Counted from the stretch's first letter, positions 7,765 to 16,023 are shown. The stretch is 26,097 nt of DNA from Christensenella sp036660175 (GCA_036660175.1 JAVXBD010000019.1:1-26097), one strand, 5' to 3'. Notes: generated from the sequence alone by a model not told the origin. A program made the numbers and translations.

Positions 7765-8331
7765 ATGAAAGCAAATACAAGGAAAATCACTTCGCTTGCC
7801 ATGCTTGCGGCAATCTCTATTGTTTTGGTACTGCTGATTCGGATTCCGATGTTTTTACCGTTTTTAGAATATGATCCTGCGGATATACCGATTTTTATTG
7901 CTACATTTGCGTTTGGACCTTTGGCAGGATTTCTGCTTACGGTGGTCGTTTCTGTTTTGCAGGGATTGACGGTTAGTGCGGCGGCAGGGCCAATCGGCAT
8001 TGTGATGCACATTTTTGCGACGGGGCTTTTTGTGTTGGTGGCAGGGAATCTGTATAAACACAACAAGACAAAAAAAGGAGCGCTTCTTGCACTTATTTGC
8101 GGCGTACTGATTATGACGGCGGCGATGGTGGTATGGAATATCATACTCACACCGCTTTATATGAGTATGCCTGTCGAGCAGATTTTGCCGATGCTGCTGC
8201 CTGCAATCGTACCGTTTAATTTGATAAAAGGCGGTATCAACGCAGCGATTACATTCCTGTTATATAAATCAATCGGTAATTTGATGAAAGGAAACAAAAA
8301 AACACTGACAAAACCAACGAAGAATGTGTAG
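7765..8331 (+). CDS. ribU: ECF transporter S component, riboflavin-specific
   Basis: Membrane substrate-binding subunit of an energy-coupling-factor transporter, predicted to import riboflavin together with a shared EcfA/A'/T module encoded elsewhere. The 188-residue protein has five to six hydrophobic helices and the RibU-like segment FLEYDPADIPI after the first helix. The start is ATG 7765 with GGAGG six bases upstream. An in-frame ATG at 7687 is rejected because it lies inside the riboswitch, upstream of the attenuator. The FMN riboswitch directly upstream independently supports the substrate assignment. The gene is followed by the promoter of the tsaE operon, and it appears to be transcribed alone. 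Confidence 0.93.
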   Translation: MKANTRKITSLAMLAAISIVLVLLIRIPMFLPFLEYDPADIPIFIATFAFGPLAGFLLTVVVSVLQGLTVSAAAGPIGIVMHIFATGLFVLVAGNLYKHNKTKKGALLALICGVLIMTAAMVVWNIILTPLYMSMPVEQILPMLLPAIVPFNLIKGGINAAITFLLYKSIGNLMKGNKKTLTKPTKNV

Positions 8332-8336
8332 AGTTC

Positions 8337-8365
8337 TTGCAAAAAAAGTGATTTTCGTATATGAT
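8337..8365 (+). promoter_or_regulatory. Promoter of the tsaE-ddl operon
   Basis: TTGCAA (8337-8342) and TATGAT (8360-8365) with a 17-bp spacer just after the ribU stop. The predicted start of transcription near 8372 excludes the upstream TTG at 8371 as the tsaE start and supports ATG 8404. Confidence 0.65.
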
Positions 8366-8403
8366 ATAGTTTGGTAATATATGCAGTCATAGGCGGAAAA
8401 TAT

Positions 8404-8826
8404 ATGCAGGAGTTCTTTAGCGAGAGTGAACAACAAACACAAGAATTTGCAAAAAAGCTGGCTTACCGTTTAGAAAAGGGCAGCTTTATTGCTGTTTATG
8501 GAGATTTAGGCGCAGGCAAAACTGCTTTTGTAAAAGGCTTGGCGCAGGGACTGGGTATCAAAGATTCTATTGTCAGCCCGACTTTTACCATCTTGCGTGC
8601 ATATGAAGATGCAAAAATACCGCTTTATCACTTTGATGTTTATCGGATTGACGATGAGGACGAGCTTTTTGAAATTGGGTTTGATGAATACGCAAACGGC
8701 GAGGGTGTGTGTGTGTGCGAATGGGCAAACTTGATTCCGCACGCATTGCCAAAGGTTCGTATGGATATTACGATTGAACGGATTAGCGACAGCAAACGAA
8801 GAATTTTGATTGACGAGGCACAATAA
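8404..8826 (+). CDS. tsaE: tRNA t6A biosynthesis ATPase TsaE
   Basis: Small P-loop ATPase that works with TsaB and TsaD to place the threonylcarbamoyl group on A37 of ANN-decoding tRNAs. The 140-residue protein has a Walker A motif GDLGAGKT at residues 33-40, the family motif SPTFTI, and the HFDVYRI and EWAN segments typical of TsaE. ATG 8404 is chosen: AGGCGG lies seven to eight bases upstream, and the predicted transcript begins downstream of the longer TTG alternative. tsaB starts on the next base after the stop codon. A GT dinucleotide run near 8705-8716 encodes GVCVCE and could be prone to slippage. Confidence 0.95.
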   Translation: MQEFFSESEQQTQEFAKKLAYRLEKGSFIAVYGDLGAGKTAFVKGLAQGLGIKDSIVSPTFTILRAYEDAKIPLYHFDVYRIDDEDELFEIGFDEYANGEGVCVCEWANLIPHALPKVRMDITIERISDSKRRILIDEAQ

Positions 8827-9504
8827 ATGTTGATATTGGGTATGGACACAACGGGAAATACGCTGAGCGTGGCACTCTGCAAAGATGAAAAACTGCTGTG
8901 TGAAATCTATATAGATACGACGAAAAAACATTCTAAGACGTTGATGCAGGCGGTGGACAGCGTGCTTCGGTTTGCAGATACAGATGTTTTGGATGTGGAC
9001 GTTTTTGCATGTGCAAGCGGCCCTGGGTCTTTTACGGGAATACGAATTGGTGTTGCAACGTGCTGTGCAATGGCACATGCCGCCCAAAAGCCTATTGCAA
9101 GTGTCAATACCTTAGAGGCACTGATCAAAAATGCAGATGGACAGACTGCTGTGTGTGCTGTGATGGATGCACGCAGACAAGAAGTGTATGCACTTGCCAA
9201 AAAAGGCGAAACATATTTGGTAGAGCAAGGCGCATTGCCGCTGCTTGAATTGATAAAAAAACTGCCCGAAGAGCCTGTGCTGTTTGTGGGTGATGGTGCA
9301 GTAGTATATAAAGACATGATTTTGCAGCAAAAGCCAAACAGTCTGTTTTTGCAGCAGCAATTTATCATGCAGCGTGGCTCAAGTGTGTGCGTATGTGCAT
9401 ATGGGTTGGCACAAGCGGGGAAACTGCTCCGCTATGACGAGGTGCAGCCGCAGTATTTAAGAGAAAGTCAGGCTGAAAGATTGAGGAAAGAAAATCTTGG
9501 ATGA
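8827..9504 (+). CDS. tsaB: tRNA t6A biosynthesis protein TsaB
   Basis: Member of the ASKHA-fold family, the dimerization partner of TsaD in the threonylcarbamoyl transferase complex, often also called YeaZ. Length 225 residues, as expected. The N-terminal LGMDTTG phosphate-like motif and the SGPGSFTGIRIG signature followed by the NTLEAL segment are clear. The ATG immediately follows the tsaE stop codon, with GAGG nearby, and the 3' end overlaps rimI. The cytoplasmic complex needs TsaD, which is not encoded in this window although it often lies next to these genes, so tsaD must be elsewhere. Confidence 0.95.
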   Translation: MLILGMDTTGNTLSVALCKDEKLLCEIYIDTTKKHSKTLMQAVDSVLRFADTDVLDVDVFACASGPGSFTGIRIGVATCCAMAHAAQKPIASVNTLEALIKNADGQTAVCAVMDARRQEVYALAKKGETYLVEQGALPLLELIKKLPEEPVLFVGDGAVVYKDMILQQKPNSLFLQQQFIMQRGSSVCVCAYGLAQAGKLLRYDEVQPQYLRESQAERLRKENLG

Positions 9505-9958
9505 GATGATAATCAGAAGAGCTAAAAGCGAGGATCTTGAAGAAATACATCATTGCGAAAGTGCGTGTTTTGAAATGCCGTGGAGTTATGCAATGCTGTA
9601 TGAGGATATTATTGAAAATACACATACAGTTTATTTAGTTGTTCAAAAAAACGGCAAAATTATTGGATATGGCGGAATGTGGATTGTGATTGACGAGGCG
9701 CATATCACCAATGTATGTATCCTACCCGAATTTCAAGGCAATGGCTATGCAGCCGCATTGATGAGCGAGCTTTTTCATGAGGCAGACAGACAAGGAGCGT
9801 TTAGCATGTCGCTGGAGGTACGGGTTTCCAATAAATCAGCGTTAAAACTATACAAGAAGTGCGGCTTTACCATACATGGAATCCGCAAAAGATATTATTC
9901 AAACAATGGCGAAGATGCTTATGTGATGTGGACAGAACGTGGGGGAATGTCGATTTGA
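9497..9958 (+). CDS. rimI: GNAT acetyltransferase, RimI type
   Basis: Predicted N-terminal protein acetyltransferase; the family's best-known target is ribosomal protein bS18. The 153-residue protein shows the acetyl-CoA-binding pattern LPEFQGNGYAAALM (motif A) and NKSALKLYKKCGF near the C-terminus, and fits the short single-domain RimI length. The start is taken as TTG 9497 because AGGAAAG lies six bases upstream; ATG 9506 would leave a 15-base spacer. It overlaps tsaB by 8 bp. The tsaE-tsaB-rimI order is conserved across many Firmicutes, which supports RimI over other GNAT proteins, although the true substrate cannot be read from sequence. Confidence 0.88.
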   Translation: MDEMIIRRAKSEDLEEIHHCESACFEMPWSYAMLYEDIIENTHTVYLVVQKNGKIIGYGGMWIVIDEAHITNVCILPEFQGNGYAAALMSELFHEADRQGAFSMSLEVRVSNKSALKLYKKCGFTIHGIRKRYYSNNGEDAYVMWTERGGMSI

Positions 9959-10719
9959 AGATAGACGGACTCAACATCAACTATGAAATTGATGGCGCAG
10001 GCAAAGACGTTTTGATTTTGCATGGCTGGGGTGCAAATATTGATACGGTTAGACCGATTATCAATGGCCTTAAGGCAACAAAGCGTGTGATTGCATTTGA
10101 TTTTGCAGGATTTGGAAAGAGTGATGTGCCAAAAAAAGACCTGACCGTACAGGATTATATGGAAATGACAGTAGATTTTATGCACCGATTGGGCTTGTCA
10201 AAGACGGATATTATCTGTCATTCGTTTGGCGGCAGAGTTACGATACTGCTTGCGGCAAAATATCCAGAGCTTGTCGGAAAAATTGTATTTTGTGATGCGG
10301 CAGGTGTGCGCAAAAAGCGTACCCTTTCGTATTATGCAAAAATAGGCGGATATAAACTCTGCAAAAAGATTGCCAAAGTGCGATGGCTAAAAAAATGTGC
10401 AAACGCACTGGGCGTTGATGTGGATAAGAGAATTAAGAATGCAGGCTCGGCAGACTATAAAGACTTGCCGATGGAAATGAAAAAAACGTTTATCAATGTT
10501 GTAAACGAAGATTTAAAAAAATACTTAAAGAAAATAAGTGCGCCTTCTCTGCTGATTTGGGGAGAAAACGACCTTGATACACCCGTATATATGGGCAAAA
10601 TTTTTGAAAACGAAATCAAAGATGCAGGGCTTGTGGTGCTAAAAAATGCTGGACACTATGCGTATCTTGATCAATATGCACAGTTTATGGCGATTATCAA
10701 TCAATTTTTGGGGAAATAA
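9955..10719 (+). CDS. Alpha/beta hydrolase
   Basis: Cytoplasmic alpha/beta-hydrolase fold protein of 254 residues. It shows the oxyanion segment LHGWGAN, the nucleophile elbow CHSFGG with Ser90, WGENDLDTP supplying the probable acid, and NAGHYAY supplying the His. The substrate is unknown. TTG 9955 is chosen: it overlaps the rimI stop codon (TTGA), has GGGGGA about eight bases upstream, and removes 32 unlikely residues from the longer frame starting at 9859. It sits between t6A/acetyltransferase genes and cell-envelope genes with only 23 bp to the next gene, so it is part of the same operon. An esterase, lipase or amide hydrolase acting on an envelope precursor is possible but is inference only. 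Confidence 0.85.
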   Translation: MKIDGLNINYEIDGAGKDVLILHGWGANIDTVRPIINGLKATKRVIAFDFAGFGKSDVPKKDLTVQDYMEMTVDFMHRLGLSKTDIICHSFGGRVTILLAAKYPELVGKIVFCDAAGVRKKRTLSYYAKIGGYKLCKKIAKVRWLKKCANALGVDVDKRIKNAGSADYKDLPMEMKKTFINVVNEDLKKYLKKISAPSLLIWGENDLDTPVYMGKIFENEIKDAGLVVLKNAGHYAYLDQYAQFMAIINQFLGK

Positions 10720-10742
10720 GAAAAGGGAGAGAACAGTTAGAT

Positions 10743-11291
10743 ATGATGTATTCGGATTATTTTACGCTTTCGACGTGTGCATTCAGCATTTTATTCGTAC
10801 CGTTTTTAGTAATTGCACAGATTCGATTTGCGCACGTGATGCAGGAAATGGGATACGACAACAAAAGGTATCTTAGTTGGATAAAAAGGCATTTTAAAGC
10901 TGCTATGTTGCCGCTAATTGTCATTTGCGGTCTAACAATTTTAAGCGCAGTGGTGCTGCAGATGTATCTGGAATATAATCCGTTCTATGAGATTAACGTC
11001 ATCATCTATTATCTGCTAGTCTTGGTGATATTGTCGGCTGTTTTGGCATTTGTATTTTATAAATATGTCAAGAAAATAAAAATCGAGAGTGATATTCGAC
11101 CGATTATATGCGAAAAAAGATTGGTGCATAATTATTTGCTTTGCTGCTTGATGATTTGTGCCATTACACTTTTGGTCAACGCTTTTGTCAAAATAGACAA
11201 GCTTGTATTCGTGATTATGCTGGCAACACCGTTTTTTATGCCGCTTGCAAATTTGATTACGAGCCTAAAAAAAGCTTCGGTTTCGGAATAG
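10743..11291 (+). CDS. Five-helix membrane protein homologous to the N-terminal domain of the next gene
   Basis: Integral membrane protein of 182 residues with five predicted helices at about residues 7-26, 53-76, 83-106, 129-148 and 154-172. No named family is recognised, but it matches the first 180 residues of the following Mur ligase in length, helix spacing and sequence. In loop 1, HVMQEMGYDNKRYLSWIKRH compares with HILQLEGYKNKGYFHWFSEN. Near helix 5, FFMPLANLI compares with LLAPFANLL. AAGGGAGAG lies 11 bases before ATG 10743, and the next gene starts 12 bp after its stop. It probably acts in the membrane with the fused ligase, perhaps as a hetero-partner of its membrane domain. It could also be a leftover of duplication, though it is intact. 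Confidence 0.85.
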   Translation: MMYSDYFTLSTCAFSILFVPFLVIAQIRFAHVMQEMGYDNKRYLSWIKRHFKAAMLPLIVICGLTILSAVVLQMYLEYNPFYEINVIIYYLLVLVILSAVLAFVFYKYVKKIKIESDIRPIICEKRLVHNYLLCCLMICAITLLVNAFVKIDKLVFVIMLATPFFMPLANLITSLKKASVSE

Positions 11292-11303
11292 AGGAAGGGC
11301 AGT

Positions 11304-12944
11304 ATGAGTAAACTAATCATCATACCAATCATTATTTTATTTGTGTTTTTTGCAGTGTATGTGATGCGATGCCAAAGTTATTTTGTGCATATTCTGCAAT
11401 TGGAAGGATACAAAAATAAAGGATATTTCCATTGGTTTTCAGAGAATTTCAAGAGAATCATCAAGCCGCTGGCAATCATTGGCATTGTTTTGCTGTTGGT
11501 TTATCTGTTTTTATCAAATAAGATATTGATTTTTTCGGCACTGCATATCCCGCAAACAGTGGGGAAGGTACTCTCCATTGTAATCTTTTGGCTGGCGATG
11601 GTTTTTTCGATAATTTCTGTTATCAAATATCATAAAATCTGTAAAATGAAAGACGCAAAAAAACCGCTTGTGTTTACAACAAGGGTCAAGCGTCTGTATG
11701 CCTGCATCATTATTTTGGTGGCGATTGCGGCACTCTTACAGTGGATTTTTAAAAAATCGTGTGTCTATCTGCTGGTGATTGTGCTGCTGCCGTTGTTGGC
11801 ACCGTTTGCAAATTTGCTGATGAATCCCATAGAAATCTGCATTAAGCGGCACTTTTTTAACGATGCAAAAAGAAAAATAGCTGCACGAACGGATTTGTTA
11901 AAGATTGGCATTACGGGTAGCTATGGAAAAACAAGTGTGAAGTTTGTGCTGGGGACGATTTTACAGCAAAAATTTGATACGCTTGTGCCGCCGCAAAGTT
12001 ATAATACACCAATGGGGCTTACACGTGTTATTCGTGAACAAATGACGGATAAGAATCAAGTTTTTATTGCGGAAATGGGTGCTAAAAATATAGGGGACAT
12101 CAAAGAACTCGTGGGGTTGGTGCATCCGCAAATAGCGATACTTACCTCTATTGGACCGCAGCATTTAGAAACTTTCAAAAATATGCAAAATATTATAGAT
12201 ACCAAATATGAGCTGATTGAGGGACTTTCCAAAAGTAGTGGTGTGGCATTTTTTAACGGCGATAACGACTATTGCCGCAAGCTTTATGAGCAGGCAGAAG
12301 TCCATAAAAAAGTGCTGTACACAATGGACATGGACGGGGACGTACGTGCAACGGATATTTCGGCATCTTGTACAGGCAGTACCTTTACAATCACTGCAAA
12401 AGAGGGCGTGTTTTCATGTGAAACAAAGCTTTTGGGGCGGCATAATATATTGAATATTTGCGGCTGTATTGCTGTTGCACTGGAGCTTGGGCTGACGATT
12501 GACGAAATAAAAACAGGGGTGGCAAGCTTACAACCCATAGAACATCGCCTGCAAATCGTGCCGACAGACAACGGAATCACTGTGATAGACGATGCGTTTA
12601 ATGCAAATCCACAAGGCGTTTTGGCGGCATTAGAGGTGCTTTCCTGCTTTAGTGGACAGCGCTTTATCATAACTCCAGGATTGGTGGAGTTAGGCCAGAG
12701 CGAAGAACAGGAAAACTTTAAATTTGGGCAGGCAATGGCAAAAGTGGCAACGTATGCGTTTTTAATCGGTCCGAAACACAGCAAACCGATTTATGACGGA
12801 CTTGTCAGCGAAGGCTTTTTAAGAGATAATATATATGTTGCAAAAACTTTGAATGAGGCAACAACTGTGATGACGCACCTGACAAAAGTTGGAGATGTCA
12901 TTTTGTTTGAAAACGATTTACCTGATAACTATAACGAGGAATAG
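11304..12944 (+). CDS. Membrane-anchored MurF-like Mur ligase
   Basis: ATP-dependent amide ligase of the Mur family, nearest in motifs to MurF, which adds D-Ala-D-Ala to the UDP-MurNAc peptide. Residues 1-180 are five transmembrane helices. The ligase begins around residue 195, with the P-loop GITGSYGKTS at 202-211, YNTPMGLT, EMGAKNIGDI, the GPQHLETF segment, a Lys in TKYELIEG that may be the carbamylated residue, LGRHNILNI, HRLQIV and the MurF-type DDAFNANPQG. The end reads LFENDLPDNYNE. The usual MurF N-terminal domain, which binds the UDP-sugar part, is absent and the membrane domain takes its place. It lies 13 bp upstream of ddl, a strong functional link to D-Ala-D-Ala use. It might be the organism's MurF or a specialised paralogue, so no symbol is given. 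Confidence 0.9.
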   Translation: MSKLIIIPIIILFVFFAVYVMRCQSYFVHILQLEGYKNKGYFHWFSENFKRIIKPLAIIGIVLLLVYLFLSNKILIFSALHIPQTVGKVLSIVIFWLAMVFSIISVIKYHKICKMKDAKKPLVFTTRVKRLYACIIILVAIAALLQWIFKKSCVYLLVIVLLPLLAPFANLLMNPIEICIKRHFFNDAKRKIAARTDLLKIGITGSYGKTSVKFVLGTILQQKFDTLVPPQSYNTPMGLTRVIREQMTDKNQVFIAEMGAKNIGDIKELVGLVHPQIAILTSIGPQHLETFKNMQNIIDTKYELIEGLSKSSGVAFFNGDNDYCRKLYEQAEVHKKVLYTMDMDGDVRATDISASCTGSTFTITAKEGVFSCETKLLGRHNILNICGCIAVALELGLTIDEIKTGVASLQPIEHRLQIVPTDNGITVIDDAFNANPQGVLAALEVLSCFSGQRFIITPGLVELGQSEEQENFKFGQAMAKVATYAFLIGPKHSKPIYDGLVSEGFLRDNIYVAKTLNEATTVMTHLTKVGDVILFENDLPDNYNEE

Positions 12945-12957
12945 CGGAGGACTTCAT

Positions 12958-14127
12958 ATGAAGAAAAATATGGCGGTGTTTTTTGGCGGAAGAAGTGTAG
13001 AGCATGATGTTTCCATTATCACTGGCAGCCAAATCATAGAAAATGCAGATAAGGAAAAATACAATGTTTTTCCAGTTTATATTGCACGCAGTGGTGAGTG
13101 GTTTTGCGGAGAACAGCTAAAAGACGTCGGATACTACAAAAAATTTGATGCGAATGATAAGGGACTTACAAAAGTATATATCGAACCGCACCCAACAAAA
13201 GAACTTAAATATGCGACAAAATTCGGCACAAAAGTATACAGCGAGATTGATGTGGCGGTGCTTGCAATGCACGGACTGCATGGTGAGGACGGAACGCTGC
13301 AGGGCTTGTTTGAGCTTGCAGATATTCCTTATACCAGCGCAGGTGTTACGGGCAGTGCGGTGGGCATGGATAAAATCGTGATGAAGTGTGCGTTTTGCGG
13401 TGCAGGGCTTCCTGTGGTGGACGGTGTGCATTTTGAGCGTGGTGCATTTTTAAAAGATGCAGATGCAGTGGTGGCAAAAACCGAACAAAAAATCGGCTAT
13501 CCTGTTTTTGTAAAGCCTGCAAATTTAGGCTCATCTATTGGTATTTCAAAGGCAGCAAATGCACAAGAACTAAAAAAAGCACTGGAAGTTGCCTTTTATT
13601 ATGACCGCAGAGTGCTTGTTGAAAAAGCGATTACAAACTTGATAGAAATCAATAGCGCTGTGATGGGCTATGGGCAGGACATTACCGTAAGCCTATTAGA
13701 GCAGCCTGTTACATGGAAAGAGTTTTTGACCTTTGAGGAGAAATATCTGCGGAGCGAGGGCGCTTCAAAAGGCATGAAATCGTTATCCAGACAAGTACCT
13801 GCACCCATCGAAAAAGCCCAGACAGATGCCATCATAGAAATGTCCAAAACAGTTTTTACAACACTTGATTTAAAGGGCGTTGTCAGAATTGATTATATCA
13901 TTGATAAAGATACGAATCAGATATACGTCAACGAGGTAAACACCATACCTGGCTCGTGGGCATATTATTTGTATGAGCCGATGGGCATTAGCTTTCGGCA
14001 GTTGATTGATGCGTGTGCAGAGGCGGCCGTGCTGCAAATGCAGGATAAAAAACAAAACAGCTATGCCTTTGATTCTGATATTTTGGATAAGATGAAGAGG
14101 GGTGGACTTAAAGGCATCAAAAAATAA
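12958..14127 (+). CDS. ddl: D-alanine--D-alanine ligase
   Basis: Cytoplasmic ATP-grasp enzyme making the D-Ala-D-Ala dipeptide for peptidoglycan, the co-substrate of the ligase encoded upstream. The 389-residue protein carries GGRSVEHDVSIITG at the N-terminus, MHGLHGEDGTLQG and SAVGMDK, the ATP-grasp lysine segment VFVKPANLGSSIGI, and EVNTIPG near the C-terminus. The omega-loop segment FEEKYL keeps the Lys-Tyr pair typical of D-Ala-D-Ala enzymes rather than the Van D-lactate type. ATG 12958 has CGGAGG seven bases upstream. The longer frame from 12889 overlaps the previous gene and is rejected. It is the last gene of the long operon; no clear terminator follows. Confidence 0.95.
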   Translation: MKKNMAVFFGGRSVEHDVSIITGSQIIENADKEKYNVFPVYIARSGEWFCGEQLKDVGYYKKFDANDKGLTKVYIEPHPTKELKYATKFGTKVYSEIDVAVLAMHGLHGEDGTLQGLFELADIPYTSAGVTGSAVGMDKIVMKCAFCGAGLPVVDGVHFERGAFLKDADAVVAKTEQKIGYPVFVKPANLGSSIGISKAANAQELKKALEVAFYYDRRVLVEKAITNLIEINSAVMGYGQDITVSLLEQPVTWKEFLTFEEKYLRSEGASKGMKSLSRQVPAPIEKAQTDAIIEMSKTVFTTLDLKGVVRIDYIIDKDTNQIYVNEVNTIPGSWAYYLYEPMGISFRQLIDACAEAAVLQMQDKKQNSYAFDSDILDKMKRGGLKGIKK

Positions 14128-14265
14128 ACGCACACAGCGTAGCGAGCTTTGAATTTTTCTAAGTATGCCTAAAGCAGTAAACAATCCGTTAGGATTAAAG
14201 AAGTGTGTGCCATCAAAAAAAAGAGAACAATCAGTATCATAATATATAATCAAAAGGAGAAACTT
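14128..14265. other. Spacer with dyad symmetries before icd
   Basis: The outer inverted repeat GCACACA (14130-14136) / TGTGTGC (14204-14210) encloses a small hairpin AATCC-GTTA-GGATT (14183-14196). There is no T-run of terminator type. A TATAAT at 14245-14250 is too close to the ribosome binding site to be a convincing promoter. The region may be a structured leader or a small interspersed repeat. Confidence 0.4.
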
Positions 14266-15474
14266 ATGCAGAAAATAAAAATGCCAGTACCGCTCGTCGA
14301 GATGGACGGGGACGAAATGACAAGAATTATTTGGGATATGATTAAACAAGATTTGTTGCTTCCTTATATAGACTTAAACACTGAGTATTATGACCTCGGT
14401 TTAAAATACAGGGACGAAACGGACGATAAAGTGACTTATGATGCGGCGAATGCCATCAAAAAATATGGTGTAGGTGTAAAATGTGCAACCATCACCCCAA
14501 ATGCGCAGCGTGTAACAGAATATGATCTGAAAGAAATGTATAAAAGCCCCAACGGAACCATTCGTGCCATTCTTGATGGAACTGTTTTTCGTGCGCCGAT
14601 TCTGGTAAAGGGCATCAGCCCATCTGTAAAAACATGGGAAAAACCAATTACCATAGCACGTCATGCGTATGGAGATGTTTATAGAAATACGGAATATAAA
14701 GTACCGCCAAATTCCAAGTTTGAGATGGTGATTACCACCGATGGAAAAGAAACAAGGCTGCCTGTTTTTGAGTATAACGGCGGCGGAGTGGCACAGGCTA
14801 TGTACAACACAGATGAGTCGATTTCAAGTTTTGCAAGAAGCTGCTTTAATTATGCGCTGGATACGAAACAGGATTTGTGGTTTGCCACCAAAGATACCAT
14901 TTCAAAAATATATGACCATACTTTCAAAGATATTTTTCAAGAGATTTTTGATGCTGAATACAAAGAAAAATTTAATGCAGCAAAAATCGAGTATTTTTAT
15001 ACGTTGATTGATGATGCAGTGGCACGTGTAATACGTTCTAAGGGCGGATATATATGGGCATGCAAAAACTATGACGGTGACGTGATGAGCGACATGGTTG
15101 CAACGGCGTTTGGAAGTCTTGCGATGATGACGTCCGTACTGGTTTCGCCAGAGGGAAACTATGAATATGAGGCGGCACATGGTACGGTGACACGTCATTA
15201 TTATAAGCACCTTAAAGGGGAACAAACTTCTACAAATGCGATGGCAACCATCTTTGCATGGTCTGGAGCGCTTAAAAAGCGTGGAGAGATTGATAAGAAT
15301 ACACCTTTGATAAACTATGCAGATGCACTGGAAAAAGCGTCCATTAGAACCATAGAAGATGGTGTTATGACAAAAGATTTGGCACTCTTAAGCGAAAACG
15401 AAAATAAAAAAGTTGTGAATACGCATGATTTTATCAAAGAAATTGCTGCAAGATTAGAAAAAGAATTGGCATAA
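14266..15474 (+). CDS. icd: Isocitrate dehydrogenase, NADP-dependent
   Basis: Oxidises isocitrate to 2-oxoglutarate and CO2 with reduction of NADP, supplying 2-oxoglutarate for glutamate synthesis. At 402 residues it belongs to the homodimeric type that also includes eukaryotic cytosolic and mitochondrial enzymes, as shown by PLVEMDGDEMTRIIW at the start, SPNGTIRAILDGTVFRAPI, YKSPNGT, NYDGDVMSDMVA (metal-binding aspartates) and EAAHGTVTRHY. The start is ATG 14266, with AAGGAG seven bases upstream; 21 extra residues from 14203 lack support. No citrate synthase or aconitase lies nearby. A short GC hairpin (GCCGCA / TGCGGC) follows the stop before the SEC-C gene, and both genes may share one transcript. 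Confidence 0.96.
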   Translation: MQKIKMPVPLVEMDGDEMTRIIWDMIKQDLLLPYIDLNTEYYDLGLKYRDETDDKVTYDAANAIKKYGVGVKCATITPNAQRVTEYDLKEMYKSPNGTIRAILDGTVFRAPILVKGISPSVKTWEKPITIARHAYGDVYRNTEYKVPPNSKFEMVITTDGKETRLPVFEYNGGGVAQAMYNTDESISSFARSCFNYALDTKQDLWFATKDTISKIYDHTFKDIFQEIFDAEYKEKFNAAKIEYFYTLIDDAVARVIRSKGGYIWACKNYDGDVMSDMVATAFGSLAMMTSVLVSPEGNYEYEAAHGTVTRHYYKHLKGEQTSTNAMATIFAWSGALKKRGEIDKNTPLINYADALEKASIRTIEDGVMTKDLALLSENENKKVVNTHDFIKEIAARLEKELA

Positions 15475-15516
15475 AAAAGGATAAGCCGCAGTTGTGCGGC
15501 GGAACGGAGTAAAAAA

Positions 15517-16014
15517 ATGAGTTTATATGAACAATGGCAGCAGCTGGCGCAAATGCCGCAGACGCCGCAGGATCAAAAGGCTTTTTGGGACGATTATTTT
15601 GGTGCAGAAACCGAAGTGTACAAAAAAATACTGTCGGATACAAGCGTGGTATATGAGGGAACGCTGGAGGAAACCGCAAAGATATTTGAGATGGAGCCTG
15701 TGGTATTCTGTGGTTTTATTGACGGCATCAACACCAGTCTAAAAAAAGAGATTAACATGGACAGCCTAAAAGAAACTTCAACAGTAAAATTAGATGTGGA
15801 TTTTGAAAAGCTGTATTTTAATATGATGGAAGCCAAGGCAAAATGGCTGTTTACTTTGCCCGAATGGGAAAGCGTTCTGACCAAAGAAAAAATAGAAGAA
15901 ATCACAAAAAATTGGCGATTAAGCAAACAGGCAGTCAGTGAAAAAACAGTGGGCAGAAACGATCCTTGCCCGTGCGGCAGTGGAAAAAAATACAAAAAAT
16001 GCTGTGGTAAATAA
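15517..16014 (+). CDS. SEC-C zinc-binding motif protein
   Basis: Cytoplasmic protein of 165 residues ending in a clear SEC-C motif (GRNDPCPCGSGKKYKKCCGK), the Cys-rich zinc-binding tail best known from SecA. The first 140 residues are acidic, helical and not recognised by me as a named domain. They contain repeated aromatic-rich helices and no membrane segment. SEC-C proteins of this size are common in Clostridia without known function; the tail may bind zinc and a ribosome- or SecB-like partner. It starts at ATG 15517 with CGGAG upstream, 42 bp after icd, and is followed directly by a strong terminator, so it is the last gene of its transcript. Confidence 0.88.
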   Translation: MSLYEQWQQLAQMPQTPQDQKAFWDDYFGAETEVYKKILSDTSVVYEGTLEETAKIFEMEPVVFCGFIDGINTSLKKEINMDSLKETSTVKLDVDFEKLYFNMMEAKAKWLFTLPEWESVLTKEKIEEITKNWRLSKQAVSEKTVGRNDPCPCGSGKKYKKCCGK

Positions 16015-16023
16015 AAAACAGAG

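Noticed and set aside
8703..8717. GT dinucleotide run inside tsaE as a possible frameshift or phase-variable site
   Set aside because: The run is short, the tsaE frame is intact through it, and the coding sense (GVCVCE) fits the family.
14245..14250. TATAAT as a promoter box for icd
   Set aside because: Transcription would begin on the ribosome binding site at 14254-14259, leaving no usable leader, and no -35 box is evident.
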